DNA of 64,000 nucleotides, taken from assembly GCF_017562075.2 (NCBI RefSeq), contig NC_054083.1, positions 46,245,269 to 46,309,268 on the forward strand. Direction: 5' to 3'. Numbering within the stretch: the stretch's first letter is position 1; each line of letters starts with the position of its first letter. The notes under the pieces are model-generated. The model saw only the letters and a list, made by a program, of their open reading frames with translations, had not been told where the DNA came from and searched no databases. Shown in pieces: positions 25,819 to 37,963 of this stretch. Made by a program: the position numbers and the translations under genes. The stretch is from Anopheles merus (lineage: Eukaryota; Arthropoda; Insecta; Diptera; Culicidae).

Positions 25819-27770
25819 CTCGCATCACGAGTACATGTTTTTATCACAAGACAAATTAGTTTTCAACTAAAATGTTGCTTAATAATTCAAAAATAGTCGA
25901 ATATAATGCCCATTGTTTTATATAATCCTTATGCCTTCCTTCCAGTGGATTAAGCGTATTGTTTAAAAAAGCATAATTCAAAAACTTTCACAAAGTAACT
26001 TGTCAAACGCTCAAATCACTTCGGTGAGCTGCTTATCTACCTCACGCTCGATGTTCCCACTCAAGTGTACCGCAAAACCATCACAAAAGCATAGGGAAAA
26101 GCACATTCATCATCTTCCGGTCCCTAGGGCACCCCGGAGGATGACCCGCGCATATCACCGCAGCAACCATATCCATCATGGATCTACACGCCAATCGGCT
26201 ACAAATTTCCCCTCACAGCGGTTTGGAGAGGACCTTCAACTGGGCCTATCCCACTTGTACTGGGCACCCAAAAAGTCCCGAAATTATCATACACCATTAG
26301 CTCCACGGGGGCGGCCGTGCTAGATGAACAAACCTTATCCACCCACAAACTGCCACATCCCACTCGCACCCGCTGTTGGGGTTCAAATGGAGGATGCAAA
26401 ACAAGTGGCTGCCTTTTACCCGCCTCAGCAAGGTGGGTAAATTATTCATGGCTAATCTCGACCAGATCTGACAGTTTCATTTCTGTAAAGTGTGCAATCG
26501 ACAGTAGCGGTTTGGATGTTGCTGTTGTTGTTGTTTTGCTACCGGTTGGTCGTTCATGGAGGGAAAGAGAAGAGCAAAACGAGCAAAACTAAAGAAAGAC
26601 GAAGAGAGCGAAAGGCAAGAAAAGGAATAAGGCCACCAACTAAACCGTCTTAAGAATGAGTTACCCTGGCAGCTGCAAGAGCTTGTGAAAACAAATAAAG
26701 ATGCCAACCAATCTTCGTTATTACAACATCTTCACCGACAAGTCCACTCTGTCACTAGTAGGCCTTGCTCGTTTCCCTGTTGCTATCCCTACAGCAACGT
26801 GTAGTTTCTCGACTAAGCGTTGCTAGACTTCATTTTTCTTCTTCTTCTAGCAACAATACAACAACAAAATGCACTATAAACCGGTTTGAAACAAAGATCC
26901 GTCACCCACCTTCGAAGCTTATTTCCTTGGCTAGGGTGTAGGGACGGTTGTTTCTTAGTCCAGGGAAAGATCACAAGTATCAGGATAGTCTTTATTTTCC
27001 TTTACCTCCGCCGCACTGATAATGATGATGATGAGGGTGGGTTTTGCACAATGTTAACCACTGTGCTTTACACAACAACAGCAAAAAAACAACAACATTG
27101 TACAAAAACAACCACTTCAAGTGGTAGCCTGTTTTTTTCGTAGCATCTGAGATTTTCTTGCAATTTGCCGTCACCCATCAAAGCCGAACCATTAAGGGGC
27201 GCCGTTTCGTGGGGCAAACAAAAACAAAAAGAACATGACATCAAAACTGGCAGCAAAAGTCTCTTCTTTTCCTTTCGTTGCTTCTCCCACTTTGCAGAGC
27301 TCACTTAAAATCTGAATCGAAGAAATTTGCTGAAACTTTTTTGAATTCATTTGCACGATACGACGCATTTCTTTTTTGCTTCGTTCGCACCATTACTTTC
27401 GGCGTTCGTCCCAACGCCCACCGGTGGCCGAGTCGAATTGTCGCCGACAGCCGTTTGCTTCCTCGCTTCCGCAGTGTGTCTTCTTACGGAGTGGAGCGGT
27501 CAGAATGATAAATTAGCATCATCCACATTTGTCTTTCGCTTTTCCTGCTGCTGCTGCTGCTGCGCATCCGTCCTTCCGTACCGCGGTGGAGAAATAAATG
27601 GGCGTAAGAAGAAGGAAACTTTTCTTTCATCAGCCCGAGCTCACCCGACTTCCTGTCCCTGGATCGGTAGGGAAGGTGGTGCAGGCATTACGCCGACGTC
27701 ATTCACTCGCGAAGTGCGCCGTTTTTGCGCTCCATCAAACATTCTCTAGGCGGACGGGATGTCCAACCGG

Positions 27771-27988
27771 TGACATACCTTTAGGCGCAAAGGTTTTGGC
27801 AACGAGATGCGTAAAAAGCGTAGTGTACTGCATAGTACACAGTGGACGTTTTCTGGCAAAGGTTATTTATTTCAACCAGTCAGTGCATGCAAATTCCTTC
27901 ATTTGACTCCACATAATAATTGTGGAATATTAGTAGCTTCTCGTTTTACAAACACGTTTGACCATTAACAGCGCCTAAAAGTATGCAT
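27771..27988. promoter_or_regulatory. Su(Hw)-like motif pair, 200 bp spacing
   Basis: The reverse copy at 27771-27788 (TGACATACCTTTAGGCGC) and forward copy at 27971-27988 (GCGCCTAAAAGTATGCAT) have starts exactly 200 bp apart. The second is close to consensus. The first matches at 15 of 18 positions and lies at the edge of the AT-rich island. Confidence 0.55.
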
Positions 27989-29597
27989 GCGATCGTACCT
28001 TATATTTCATTTACATTTCAAAGCCCCCAATCAAAAAACATTGCGCGTAAAATAACATGACTGTAGATTTAAATCAGCCAAATTTTTTACACTATTTAGG
28101 TTTGAATATTGTTCTGTCTACTTGACCAACACCTAAAACACACATTATCCCATTGTGATTCTTCCACCATATTTCCACCTTCACACTATCATCTGGAAAC
28201 GAGCCTCGGTGCTCCGATTCCGCACTGACCAACACCGCGAGCCTGCTTAGCAGAGCGCCTCACTGGGCACCGAAAACGAGCGAGAAAAGACCCAAGGAAA
28301 TTCGTCACTCCCGGCTTCCGCCACGTCGGCTGACAGCAACCGGTGCCTGGCGAACTATAATTCATTATGCAAACAAAAGCCACTTCCCGTTTCCGGTGTG
28401 CGCATCTTGACGAAAGTTTTGCGGCTGGGTGCTTTTAGTGGCCGAAAGAAACCACACTGCTCGGTGCCCGCCCAACTATCATCCTGCCTCTGGCCAGTGA
28501 ACAGAAACCACTGGAACGATGTAAAAGTGTTTTCTCTGAGCGGGTTTTTTTTGTGTTTGTCCTTCTTTTCTCTTTCACTAGCAGAAGCATCTGCTTTTCG
28601 CCGCGTTAGTGTTGCCCAGCAAGGGCAAGGAATTTGCCGTACTATTTTCCGCTTGTTTTCTTGCTTTAATAACACGGCCCATGACGCTCACCGAGGGATA
28701 AGCAGAGCAAACGACACCGAGAAGGAGTATATTTTAAGAGAAAATATTTGCTGCTGCGGTCAACGAAATACAATTAAATCCCATCCAATTCACCCCCACC
28801 CAGCGTGGCCCGCAAGGTGCAGGCACTTTCAGTTTCACTAATTAAAAGTGCGGTGGGACAGAAGCTGAGAGGAATGTGATATTGTTTGCATCTTTACTGC
28901 CCAGCAGGGGCAAAGATAATGAATGTCAATTTTTACCGTCCGAAGTCATGCATTTTAATAATGAATTAAAATCTGCAGTAAGGACAACGGTTAATTTGAG
29001 CTAGAAGAAATTTAATTATAAATAAGGCCTCACAGCGGAGGTGCTGGTACAGGAGTACATGATGCACAATCAACTCCATTCAATTAACCCCACTAGAAGC
29101 AGTTCACTTGTTTGCCTCTGATCAACATAACACCATAGCTTCCAGGTAAGGTTTTAGGGAAAACAAGTAAAAGTGCGGAAACAATCAACCCCTGCCACCA
29201 CGCACCATCGTCACAGCGTGTACGCTGTCAAACTTTATTTCGAAATGAAACGATTTGTTTCAACCGACAGACACCATCACGCCAATCGTGAGTGATAAAC
29301 AGTTTACGTCATGTTTACGTCAGCGACGCTCGTACCGCTCGTCGTTGTTTGGCGTGGTGGAGCGGTGTTCTTGCGCCGGGAAGCACTTGAAGCTGACAGC
29401 GATACGCGGGTGTTAGTTCAACCGCAGTTCACACTTTTCAATAAGGTTGTTGTGCTGTGTCTGTGTCTTGAAATTAAATGGGAAATGTTGAGCTGTAGGG
29501 ATATCAGACATTGGTTTGAATAGGCGAACGGTTGAATAGGGGGGAAAATGGCTGCTTTAGCTTTTGAACGGCCGATTGCCGGTTCTCGGAACAAAAA

Positions 29598-29827
29598 CGC
29601 CTTAATGTAGGCAATAAATTTAGATCTTTTCATTATTTTCGTCAGGACACTCCTTCTTTAATAATATCAAATGCATTTTTGTACACTCTGTTGCCTATCA
29701 AAGCATGATTATGAATACCACCTGCGTTTAAATGCGTTTTTGCGCAATAACATTGTGTTTATCCACAAAACAAGACCGCTATTTGACTTATCGCGTTTCT
29801 CGATAGAAATTTGCATACATTTAGGCG
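29598..29827. promoter_or_regulatory. Su(Hw)-like motif pair, 213 bp spacing
   Basis: The forward copy at 29598-29614 (CGCCTTAATGTAGGCAA) and the perfect reverse copy at 29811-29827 (TTGCATACATTTAGGCG) have starts 213 bp apart, with their core ends pointing toward each other. Both lie in an AT-rich island. Confidence 0.6.
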
Positions 29828-31010
29828 TTTGAATTCAGTAGCCTAGCATCATCCGCATCTGGCATAGAGATCAGATGAATACTATCGCATTGTCCTGCCA
29901 AACACTTGTTCGTTAATTTACACACTTTACCATGCAGATCCACTAACGAACACATCCGTGTTACTGGAGTCAATGCATTTGCCCGACATCGCATACAGGA
30001 TACAATGTATCGCTAATGCTGTGTGCTTGTTTTTCATTCCTAGAAAATTTCACCCCAAAACCTTGTTGCAACAAGGTGCCCTTCTGTTTAGCCTGCCATG
30101 AACTCTGCGCTGCGTGTGGTGTCACAATTCACCGCACCACCTAAACGTAATGCTGGTCAACCAATGGCAGAGTGGGTTGCAGTGGGAGTAAGCTTCGGTT
30201 TCGTGCGTGGCTTGCAAAAACACCAATCTTCAAATTTGCAGCCACATCTGCATTCGCTGTTGCATCGCAAGTGTCCGATGTTGTTTCGCTGTCGGTTTTC
30301 CTGCATTGTCTCATTGACCAAGCCATTGCCGAGCATGCCATCGCAGCCATCGGTAGCAGCCATATCATGTGATCATGTTTGTGCGGAAGGATGGTTAAAA
30401 AGTGTCATGAAGTTTTGTTTCACACCTACCTAAATTTGCACCCGTCAGCACTTTCCCCTCGTCAGCAGGTCTCTAACGCGAGCGTACCCTTCGTTTGGTT
30501 TGGTCTGCTCAGCCTGTACAGATCAGTGGATCTTTGTGCGAGGGCTTGTTTTGGAAACATCAAAGCGAGCAACACTTTCCACCGTTTGCTGGTGTAGATA
30601 GCGAACCGACACTGTGCGTGTGACGTTGGTGGTTGACGTTGTGGTTGAATGGTGCACGAAAGTGGAACGCGTATGACAACCATTTCAATGCACCGCACAA
30701 TTATAGAAGGATTTTGTTCGAACACTCGAGCGAGCTCATTCATTTCGCTGTTGGTAGGCAGCATATGCTGTAGCTGCGCTTGAAATTGTTTACATGTAAC
30801 ACATCAACCGATACATACAATGTTCCGTAGATAAATTCAATTAAGATGAATGGTTTCGAGCCATAACGTCAAACATATTACAACCGATTTCTGAAAATTC
30901 TGTTGTAACACAAATATGGTATGTTTAGTAAAGCATCTTTACAACTCTCTTCAAAATTTTGAAATAATTATTGAATTAATAATAGCATTAATTAGTACGT
31001 CGCCTAAATA

Positions 31011-31027
31011 TATGCAACCAAACTATG
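31011..31027 (+). promoter_or_regulatory. Su(Hw)-like motif
   Basis: Reads CGCCTAAATATATGCAA, one mismatch from consensus, in the AT-rich island 30780-31280. Confidence 0.6.
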
Positions 31028-32453
31028 ATGACGTCATTTAGACAACACGATAGATTTCATTAAACTATTAATCCGCCTTTAATGAATTAATCAATCAGTT
31101 ATAATGCTTATAGGTCTAAATCATAAAAAAGTCGTATATTTGATACAAAAATAAACTTGGATAAAAAATATCTCATTGGATTAAAGACCAAATCCAAAAT
31201 ACAATCAAACAACGCTGTTTGTATATACTTACCCATTTTTAAACATTTCGTTCTATCAACACATCGCAAAAAGAGCTCAATCTAACCTCTCAACTTCATC
31301 TTCAGCTTGGCGTATCAGTCACAGGTCGATTTCCCTTTAAATGCAGCCATTTTAAAGCCACGGTAAACGGTGCTACCGTTAAACACTCTGGATTTCAGTC
31401 AAATTTATAGACATCGCGCGCGTAACACTGCTCACATCTCATGCGCATGGGAAATGAAACACCCACCGTACCGAACGTTGTCCAAACACAACTGATGAAA
31501 ACATTAAACTTCTTCTAGGACCTGATTTGAAAAGGGCAAAGCGAAACTCGCGAAACAAACAGACAAGTGCAAAGCACACAGACACATGAGTCGGTGAACT
31601 GGGAGTGCATAAAGTGCGAGACAGCACTGGAAGTCAAAAATCTTTCAAACATTGACCGTGGCTGGTCACGAGTGGGACGCACACCGAGCAGAGAGCACAA
31701 CAGCACAGGCAATGAAGGCGGAGGGCTGGCGGGTGAAAGATTTATGTTGCAATAACCGTGCTCCCGATCGACCTTATGAACCCCGTGCAGCACCAAGCGT
31801 AGCCCACACCGTTTCGTCTTCGTTTTAATGGACGGGCTTCACCTCCAACGCGGAAGATCCCTCGGAACCTTCACCCACGTCACGTGCTTTTGGTGGGTGA
31901 CGCGCGGTCACCCTAGTAAGTGACATATCCGTATGTTTGTTGCTGTTTTCAGGCGAAAGAGGATGCTCAGAGGATGATGTGGTCAGAAGCGGAGCACACC
32001 CATTGCACTATATACAACTCAATCAAAGTCCAGCAATGGGAGGGATGGTGGTGGTGGTGAAAATTGCCACACAAGGAGGTAGCAGGGTGGTCATTGGCAG
32101 CCGTTGATTTAATGGAGACGCATAGTAGTTCATTTTAATGAAAATAAATAACTCTTCCGCTCGTAAATCCACTTCACTTTCACACCGGCTAAGCTCTGTA
32201 TGTGTGTGTGTTTTAGTGTGAGTGAAGAAGGGTCATAAAGAACCTCACCACCTCTCCACATTCCAGGACCGAAGTCAGAGAGGGCAGTTCATTTAGTGAT
32301 AGAATCCAATAAACTATTCTTTTCAATTAACTACACCCTCGTCGTCGTGGCCATCGGAGAGCAACGGAAGGCACTCTGCCGGATCTTTGCTGATCCGACA
32401 CAGATCATTGTCATCTACCTGGTGAATACCTGATGTAAAGGAGCGAAAAAGAT

Positions 32454-32458
<5 letters not shown>

Positions 32459-32492
<34 letters not shown>
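32459..32492. repeat. (GA)n microsatellite
   Basis: About 34 bp of perfect GA dinucleotides. It is the third long CT/GA tract in the window. Confidence 0.95.
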
Positions 32493-32497
<5 letters not shown>

Positions 32498-33106
32498 AAG
32501 CTTCACCTTGCACCCTTATCTGATTAGTGAAGTTTGCTCGTCCTGACGAGACACCCGACGTTCCGCTTCCGCTACATGTGTTCGCTATCGAAGCTACTGA
32601 AAAGGACAAAAGTGAACTCAATAATCAGAGGAAAAAAAAGGAACAGAATAAGAACAAAAAACCTCCGGTGGGCAAGCAAGCAAGCCAAACGATGGTAAGA
32701 AACAAAAGAAAACCCATCGATCAGTAATGGGGAAGCTATCAATATTATGGGTCCTGAGTAAATTACGTTATTCTTCTACCACCTTGAGACGATAAAACCG
32801 TACTTTCCCAGTGGGTCCTCTGTTCTAGTGTTCTACCGGTTTTGCAAGACCTCTGCACATTGCCCTCGTCAGCAGAAGCAGCAGTAGCAGCAGGACAGCA
32901 GCAGCAAGACAGGTTAACCTTAACATACTGGCAGGAAACGCCCGAAGCACAAAAGCTGAAACTTTTCTCATTTTGCATAAATGGCCATGATTCTTGACGA
33001 GATGGGATAGGGGCAGTGCGAGTGCGCCCTATAGCTCCTAGTGCCAGTGCACAAGACGCCTAATAAGTTTGTTTTTCTCCTTCCCTTTTTCCCCCTATGC
33101 CAACGC

Positions 33107-33114
33107 TATCGATA
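33107..33114. promoter_or_regulatory. DRE/BEAF-type palindrome TATCGATA
   Basis: A perfect 8-bp TATCGATA, the core bound by DREF and overlapped by the CGATA unit of the boundary protein BEAF-32 in flies. It is one of three in the window. An 8-mer is expected about once by chance in this length, so a single site means little. Confidence 0.3.
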
Positions 33115-35148
33115 GGGGGCCACCTTCTCCTTGTGGGTGCTCTTTATACGTTACAAATTGCAATGCGCTTGGCTTCATTGTCGTAAACAAAGATATTTCA
33201 ACGTTTTGCGGAGCAGGTGATATTGGGGAGGGTGTTTTTTTTTTATTTTGTTCCTGCTTTTGTTGTGTCAACTTAAGACAATAACTACAACAAAAAAAAT
33301 GCCATTCTCCTACACAGGTCTTTTTTGCACTCCTGTTAGCATGTGTCAAGATGTGTCCGAACATAAAGCACCATTCGCTCATGAGCAGCTTCAGCACAAT
33401 TCTTCGCAATACTGGCCCTCAAATGAAAGCAGTAAGCGTGCCTAGCATTCCTACCGAGCAGAGAAATGAAGAAAAGAGGCTAAGGTGATGCTGGACGGGC
33501 TAGACAATAGAGACAATAATAACAGGGGTGCACAAAACACATAAACAGTGCACGCAAAAGGGTCGGCGTTATTGCTTTGAAGCTGTTGCTGTTGCTTGCC
33601 CAATTGTCATGTGAGTGTACCATGTGGCGCAGATGCCTTGCCACGCCTAAAACGCGCCGGCCTTATTGCAGCGTTCGCCACAGAGCGCAATCCTCGAGCG
33701 GCGGCACCGGGCAAGATTGGTTTCCCTTTCTTTGGCTCTGCCAGCGCTCCGTTCCCTCTCTCCCAAGGACACAGAAAAGACAAAATGAAACAAGATGACG
33801 AGCGATGATGCCCACCACACAAGCGAACACACACACACACACCGGGCTTGAAATGAAAGGAAAAATTGAAAGGACGTACGACACCACTTTGTCTGTTTGT
33901 TGCCCTCTCCCTTGTCGGTCGCCGTCAGTCGCCTGTACGCTGCCTACACGATCATCTTCATCCTCCGTGTGTCCGACATGTGTTTGGGTCGTAATAATGA
34001 CAATCGCTTATGCACACGACAGGCCAAACAAACGCACATACACACATACACAGCGTGACTGCAGATGACATCAAGCAAACTCGACGCAGAAAGCTGATTG
34101 TGAGAATATGGGGATGAAACAGGCGGCTATATAGTAAAAGCTGACGTACCTCTTTTTTGCTGCCCGAAGCGCACGCTGTCCAGATAGAGATATGAGATTT
34201 TGGGCCTGCCCATTTCGGCCCTTACGGTGTGCTGTTATTCGCACAACACATATAAAACGGTTTAGCACCATAGTTGTGTTGTGAATCGTATTGCTGCAGT
34301 CCTAGAAACGGCTCCAGCTGGTTGAATATTTGTGCTATATATTCCACAATATTAGCAATTTGGTAATAACAGACATAATTCTCACAAATTGCTCATAAAG
34401 GTACAAAGATAGAAGCCCAAAAAAACCTTTTAAAAATAAAGAATAGTTTCGGATTAGTCATACATTTAAGCAAATGATAGAATTAAAATAAAAAATTTAA
34501 AAAAAATTTAAAATATGACAGATTTGTAGCCCTCCAAAACACAATCGTCTATTACTTCATACTTACAAAACAAAACATCAAAAACCGCTTTTCCCAACTG
34601 TATGATTTATTCACAACACGACTACATGTTTAACCATCATCTTCGACTTTCGCTCCATCCCAGGCACGAGAAGGTAGCGGTACTGCCATCGACGCTAATG
34701 CACCAGGCTTAGCAAATGGAGGGCCAACACTTACCCCGTTGTAACAGTACCCCATGCATGCCGGGGTAAGCCTACGCAAAATGCTTGCTCATAAATTAAA
34801 GTACAACCATGAACCTGCGAATGTAAATTTGCATCTCGCGCGCCAACATAAATCATACGGCTGCGGCGGCAGCAACATTCACACCCAGCAACGTTGGGTC
34901 GGTGCGGCGTGTTAAGAAAGACAAGAATGCAACCCCGAAGGTCGTAAAAACTGGCATCAAACGTTCGTTCGTTCGTTCTTCTTCACCGTGCGTCTCCACG
35001 ACCAAATGCACACAAACACAAACACACACAGAAGCGCGCGTGCAAAAAGGAGCGACCGGAACAGTTTCCCAGAACGCTATCAATAATATGATTTCTTCAA
35101 GCTCAAGCACACGACGTATGGTTCCACGCGGCTTGCACGCAGGGAGGG

Positions 35149-35163
35149 TAGCGCCCTCTGCAG
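35149..35163 (-). promoter_or_regulatory. CTCF-like binding motif
   Basis: The + strand reads TAGCGCCCTCTGCAG. The reverse complement CTGCAGAGGGCGCTA matches the CTCF core well. It lies in moderately GC-rich DNA between AT-rich islands. Confidence 0.45.
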
Positions 35164-36175
35164 AAGCGTCTTCGTTTTAGCGCTTAGGTTGGTTCTTCTT
35201 TTGACGGCCCTTGCGTGAGATGCTTTTTTCACAGGCAGCACACAGTTAGGCTTTTTGTTTTGTCAAATGGAAATGTCACTCCAGTGATGGCGTGTTCGTT
35301 CCGGCTTTCACCGCACCGCCATTGCAACCCTTTTGCTGTACGTTTTAATTTTGCTCGCCTTTTCTCACGCTCGAAACTCGCTGGGGGTCGAACGAAGAGA
35401 AGAAAAAACAGTTCTCAACATTATTTATGATGTGCGCTACCAGAGTGCACACGCTCATGGGTTGAATGCGGTGCGTTCGCTCCTTTTCCCCGCTCCACTC
35501 CCCGCAAAGAACAACCGGCCAAACTTACCAATTGAGTGAGATTGGAGAAAGAGAACAACGCAAAAAAAACAACCACCAAGCAACAGCAAACACGCGGGTA
35601 TGGAAAGTTTGTTTCAACTCCGCTCTACTTCTGCCCGAGCCAGCGCTTTCAGGCGGTAATATTTGCACACGTTGCAGTTGATGTAATTTAAATATTGGTT
35701 CACGCTCTCTTTCCCCCCAGTCACCACCGAAGGCTGGTGGAGAAGGAGGGTTTTGTTTCTGTTTGTGCTGTGTTTGTGCCCTACTTTGCTGCTGCCTGCC
35801 TGCTGGTCATTCAATCAGTTACCACACACATGATGACCTTTTGCTGATCGATTCGATTATGTTTGCCGGCGTTCGCAACCTTTTTGGCCCAGCACTGCGA
35901 GTGCCGTGAGCTTTCGTAAGCGTTCTGTTTGCTTTCAGCTCAATTCGAAATTTATAGACAAACTAGGGGTGTGAAGCAGTGGGGCGGTTACTTTTATTTT
36001 CATTTTATTAATTGATTGAACTAATCAACATAAAACGATGTTGTCAGCGTTTGCATTTCTTCTCGAATCTTCAGTACTGTTTGATTGTGCGAGAAGAAGG
36101 TAAATTAGCATAAGTTGTTTATTTGTTTAACACACTCACAATTTATTAAATAAATAAACCGCGGGAAGGAGAAAC

Positions 36176-36192
36176 CGCCTAAATGTAGGCAA
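36176..36192 (+). promoter_or_regulatory. Su(Hw)-like motif
   Basis: Reads CGCCTAAATGTAGGCAA, one mismatch from consensus, in the AT-rich island 35990-36480. Confidence 0.6.
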
Positions 36193-37581
36193 TCGAAAGA
36201 ACATTTGCTTAACATGCTGAAGGTAAGGGGAAATAAGATTTAATTACATAGTTGGCGTTATCAATCGAGTGAATCGCGAGAGGTCAATCGATGAAATATT
36301 AGTAATTTGAGTAAAAGCAAAGGAAAACATTAACACATGAATGAGTTTCATTCATAACTCGATATCTCGGTTGTGCGTTCAATTTACTTCTTATGACACT
36401 GATAGTATTATTTTTTAAAAATATTTTTTTTACCAAGCACAATCAATCAATGCTCATCAAATCAACCTCAAATCTGAATGAACGAATCAACCATACTGGA
36501 AAATGAATGCAACAATGCCAAAGTGCGCACAGTAACACTTCACACTAACCTGTTTGGCCGCCTACCAGCATCATACAATGCAACAATCGACAACAGGACA
36601 AACATAAATAAACCCACCCAAGGCAATTCTGCTGCTGCTGCCAACATACTACAGCCCAGCAGCACGTGTATGCGTGACCATCGCTTTTCTCAGGCGCTGC
36701 GCAACCATTCGCAATTGGCCCCGTTCCCTCCTCCGGCAGCATAACCGCAGGACTAATTTCGTATTCATTAGGTGTGTACACAACATAACTCACATCCCAT
36801 TATTGAAACAAAATACGTGTATCAATAACTAACTAACCGAAGCCCGGGGTTTCCTGTCCCGGGGATGCGGTATTTGTCACTGGTCGCTGCCGCTGGTTGC
36901 GCTCGAGCGGCCAGGCGTGTTTGTGGCGGCTAGGAGGTAAAGCGGCAGCAAGAATGCCATACACGCACACACTCACACACATGCACCACACGCACTCAGC
37001 AACGGTAGTGTAAAGGACGATGACAGAGAGAATGATAAAAGGCCGCAGCACTGGTGAGCACCGGAGTGCTAACATTTCCGCCCCGGCTGAATGCAACATG
37101 ACCATGGATCGGTCACCGGCTGACCAGCGCATTCGAAATCGATCGATCGATTGATTGTCGAAATGGGGGCATGGGGAAATGAAGGTGGGAGCAATGTTTA
37201 CGGCTCTCGACCTACACACGCGCACGTGTGTCAGTGTGTGTTTGTGTATTTGATTACGCTCCGTTCTTCGCTTTGGTCGACGTTTTGATGCTTCGATGAT
37301 GCTGAAAACTGGCACCGGAAACATTTACCAAACTGTTACCGGTTGTCGGTCGTGCCACGGCCTCACCGAGCTGCTCTGTTCCGGTTTCGTGGCCACAGGC
37401 ACGCGCAACGGGAGGTGCGCTGCGGTGGGCAAATTGGTTCAATGCATATGCGTCAAACGTTACTAGTGATTGTAAACTCATCCATCAGCAAGCAGGTAAG
37501 GTCGGACCGAGCCGAGGGTTTTCGCTGGCTTACTCCGCCCTGTAACCGTTGCAATTGCATCTTGATAGACGCATCATTTGA

Positions 37582-37589
37582 TATCGATA
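37582..37589. promoter_or_regulatory. DRE/BEAF-type palindrome TATCGATA
   Basis: A perfect TATCGATA followed by AATCC. The site at 44589 has the same 13-base context TATCGATAAATCC. It lies about 300 bp before the Su(Hw)-like pair at 37888. Confidence 0.35.
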
Positions 37590-37887
37590 AATCCCGCGCT
37601 AGGAGAGCGTAACGCGTACGGACGTATGTTTGCAAATGCCCGCTATGGACGACATAAATTGTTCGATGGACGGTATTGAAGATAGATTTCAGCATAACAA
37701 AAAAATGGTTCAAAGCAACATTCGCAGTTGTCGATCAAATGTAACAACGGCACGTAATTGAAATTGGAATTCAATTTGCTGTGTGACCATACAATTTAAG
37801 CTTTTCTATTTTGGTTTTATTCAGTTTAAGAAAAAAGAAATTATTAAAATGTAGTTAAAACAAAACTATAATACAATGAATACAATA

Positions 37888-37963
37888 TTACATAACTTTA
37901 GGCGCTTAACAAGGTCACCTTCCTTAATGCTTGTTGTTGAGCAAAACGCCTAAATGTATGCAA
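37888..37963. promoter_or_regulatory. Su(Hw)-like motif inverted pair
   Basis: The reverse copy at 37888-37905 (TTACATAACTTTAGGCGC) and the perfect forward copy at 37947-37963 (CGCCTAAATGTATGCAA) have starts 59 bp apart. Their GC-rich ends face each other across about 41 bp. Both lie in an AT-rich island. Confidence 0.65.

Larger units (their letters stand above)
20941..31027. other. Non-coding block with regularly spaced motif-bearing AT-rich islands
   Basis: No gene is called. AT-rich islands at roughly 20640-21480, 23400-24110, 25640-26000, 27870-28150, 29600-29860 and 30780-31280 each carry Su(Hw)-like motifs and are separated by 1-2.5 kb of more GC-rich DNA. The open frames between them (for example 22217-22741 and 24730-25212) are broken by simple repeats and show no domain. 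Confidence 0.55.
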
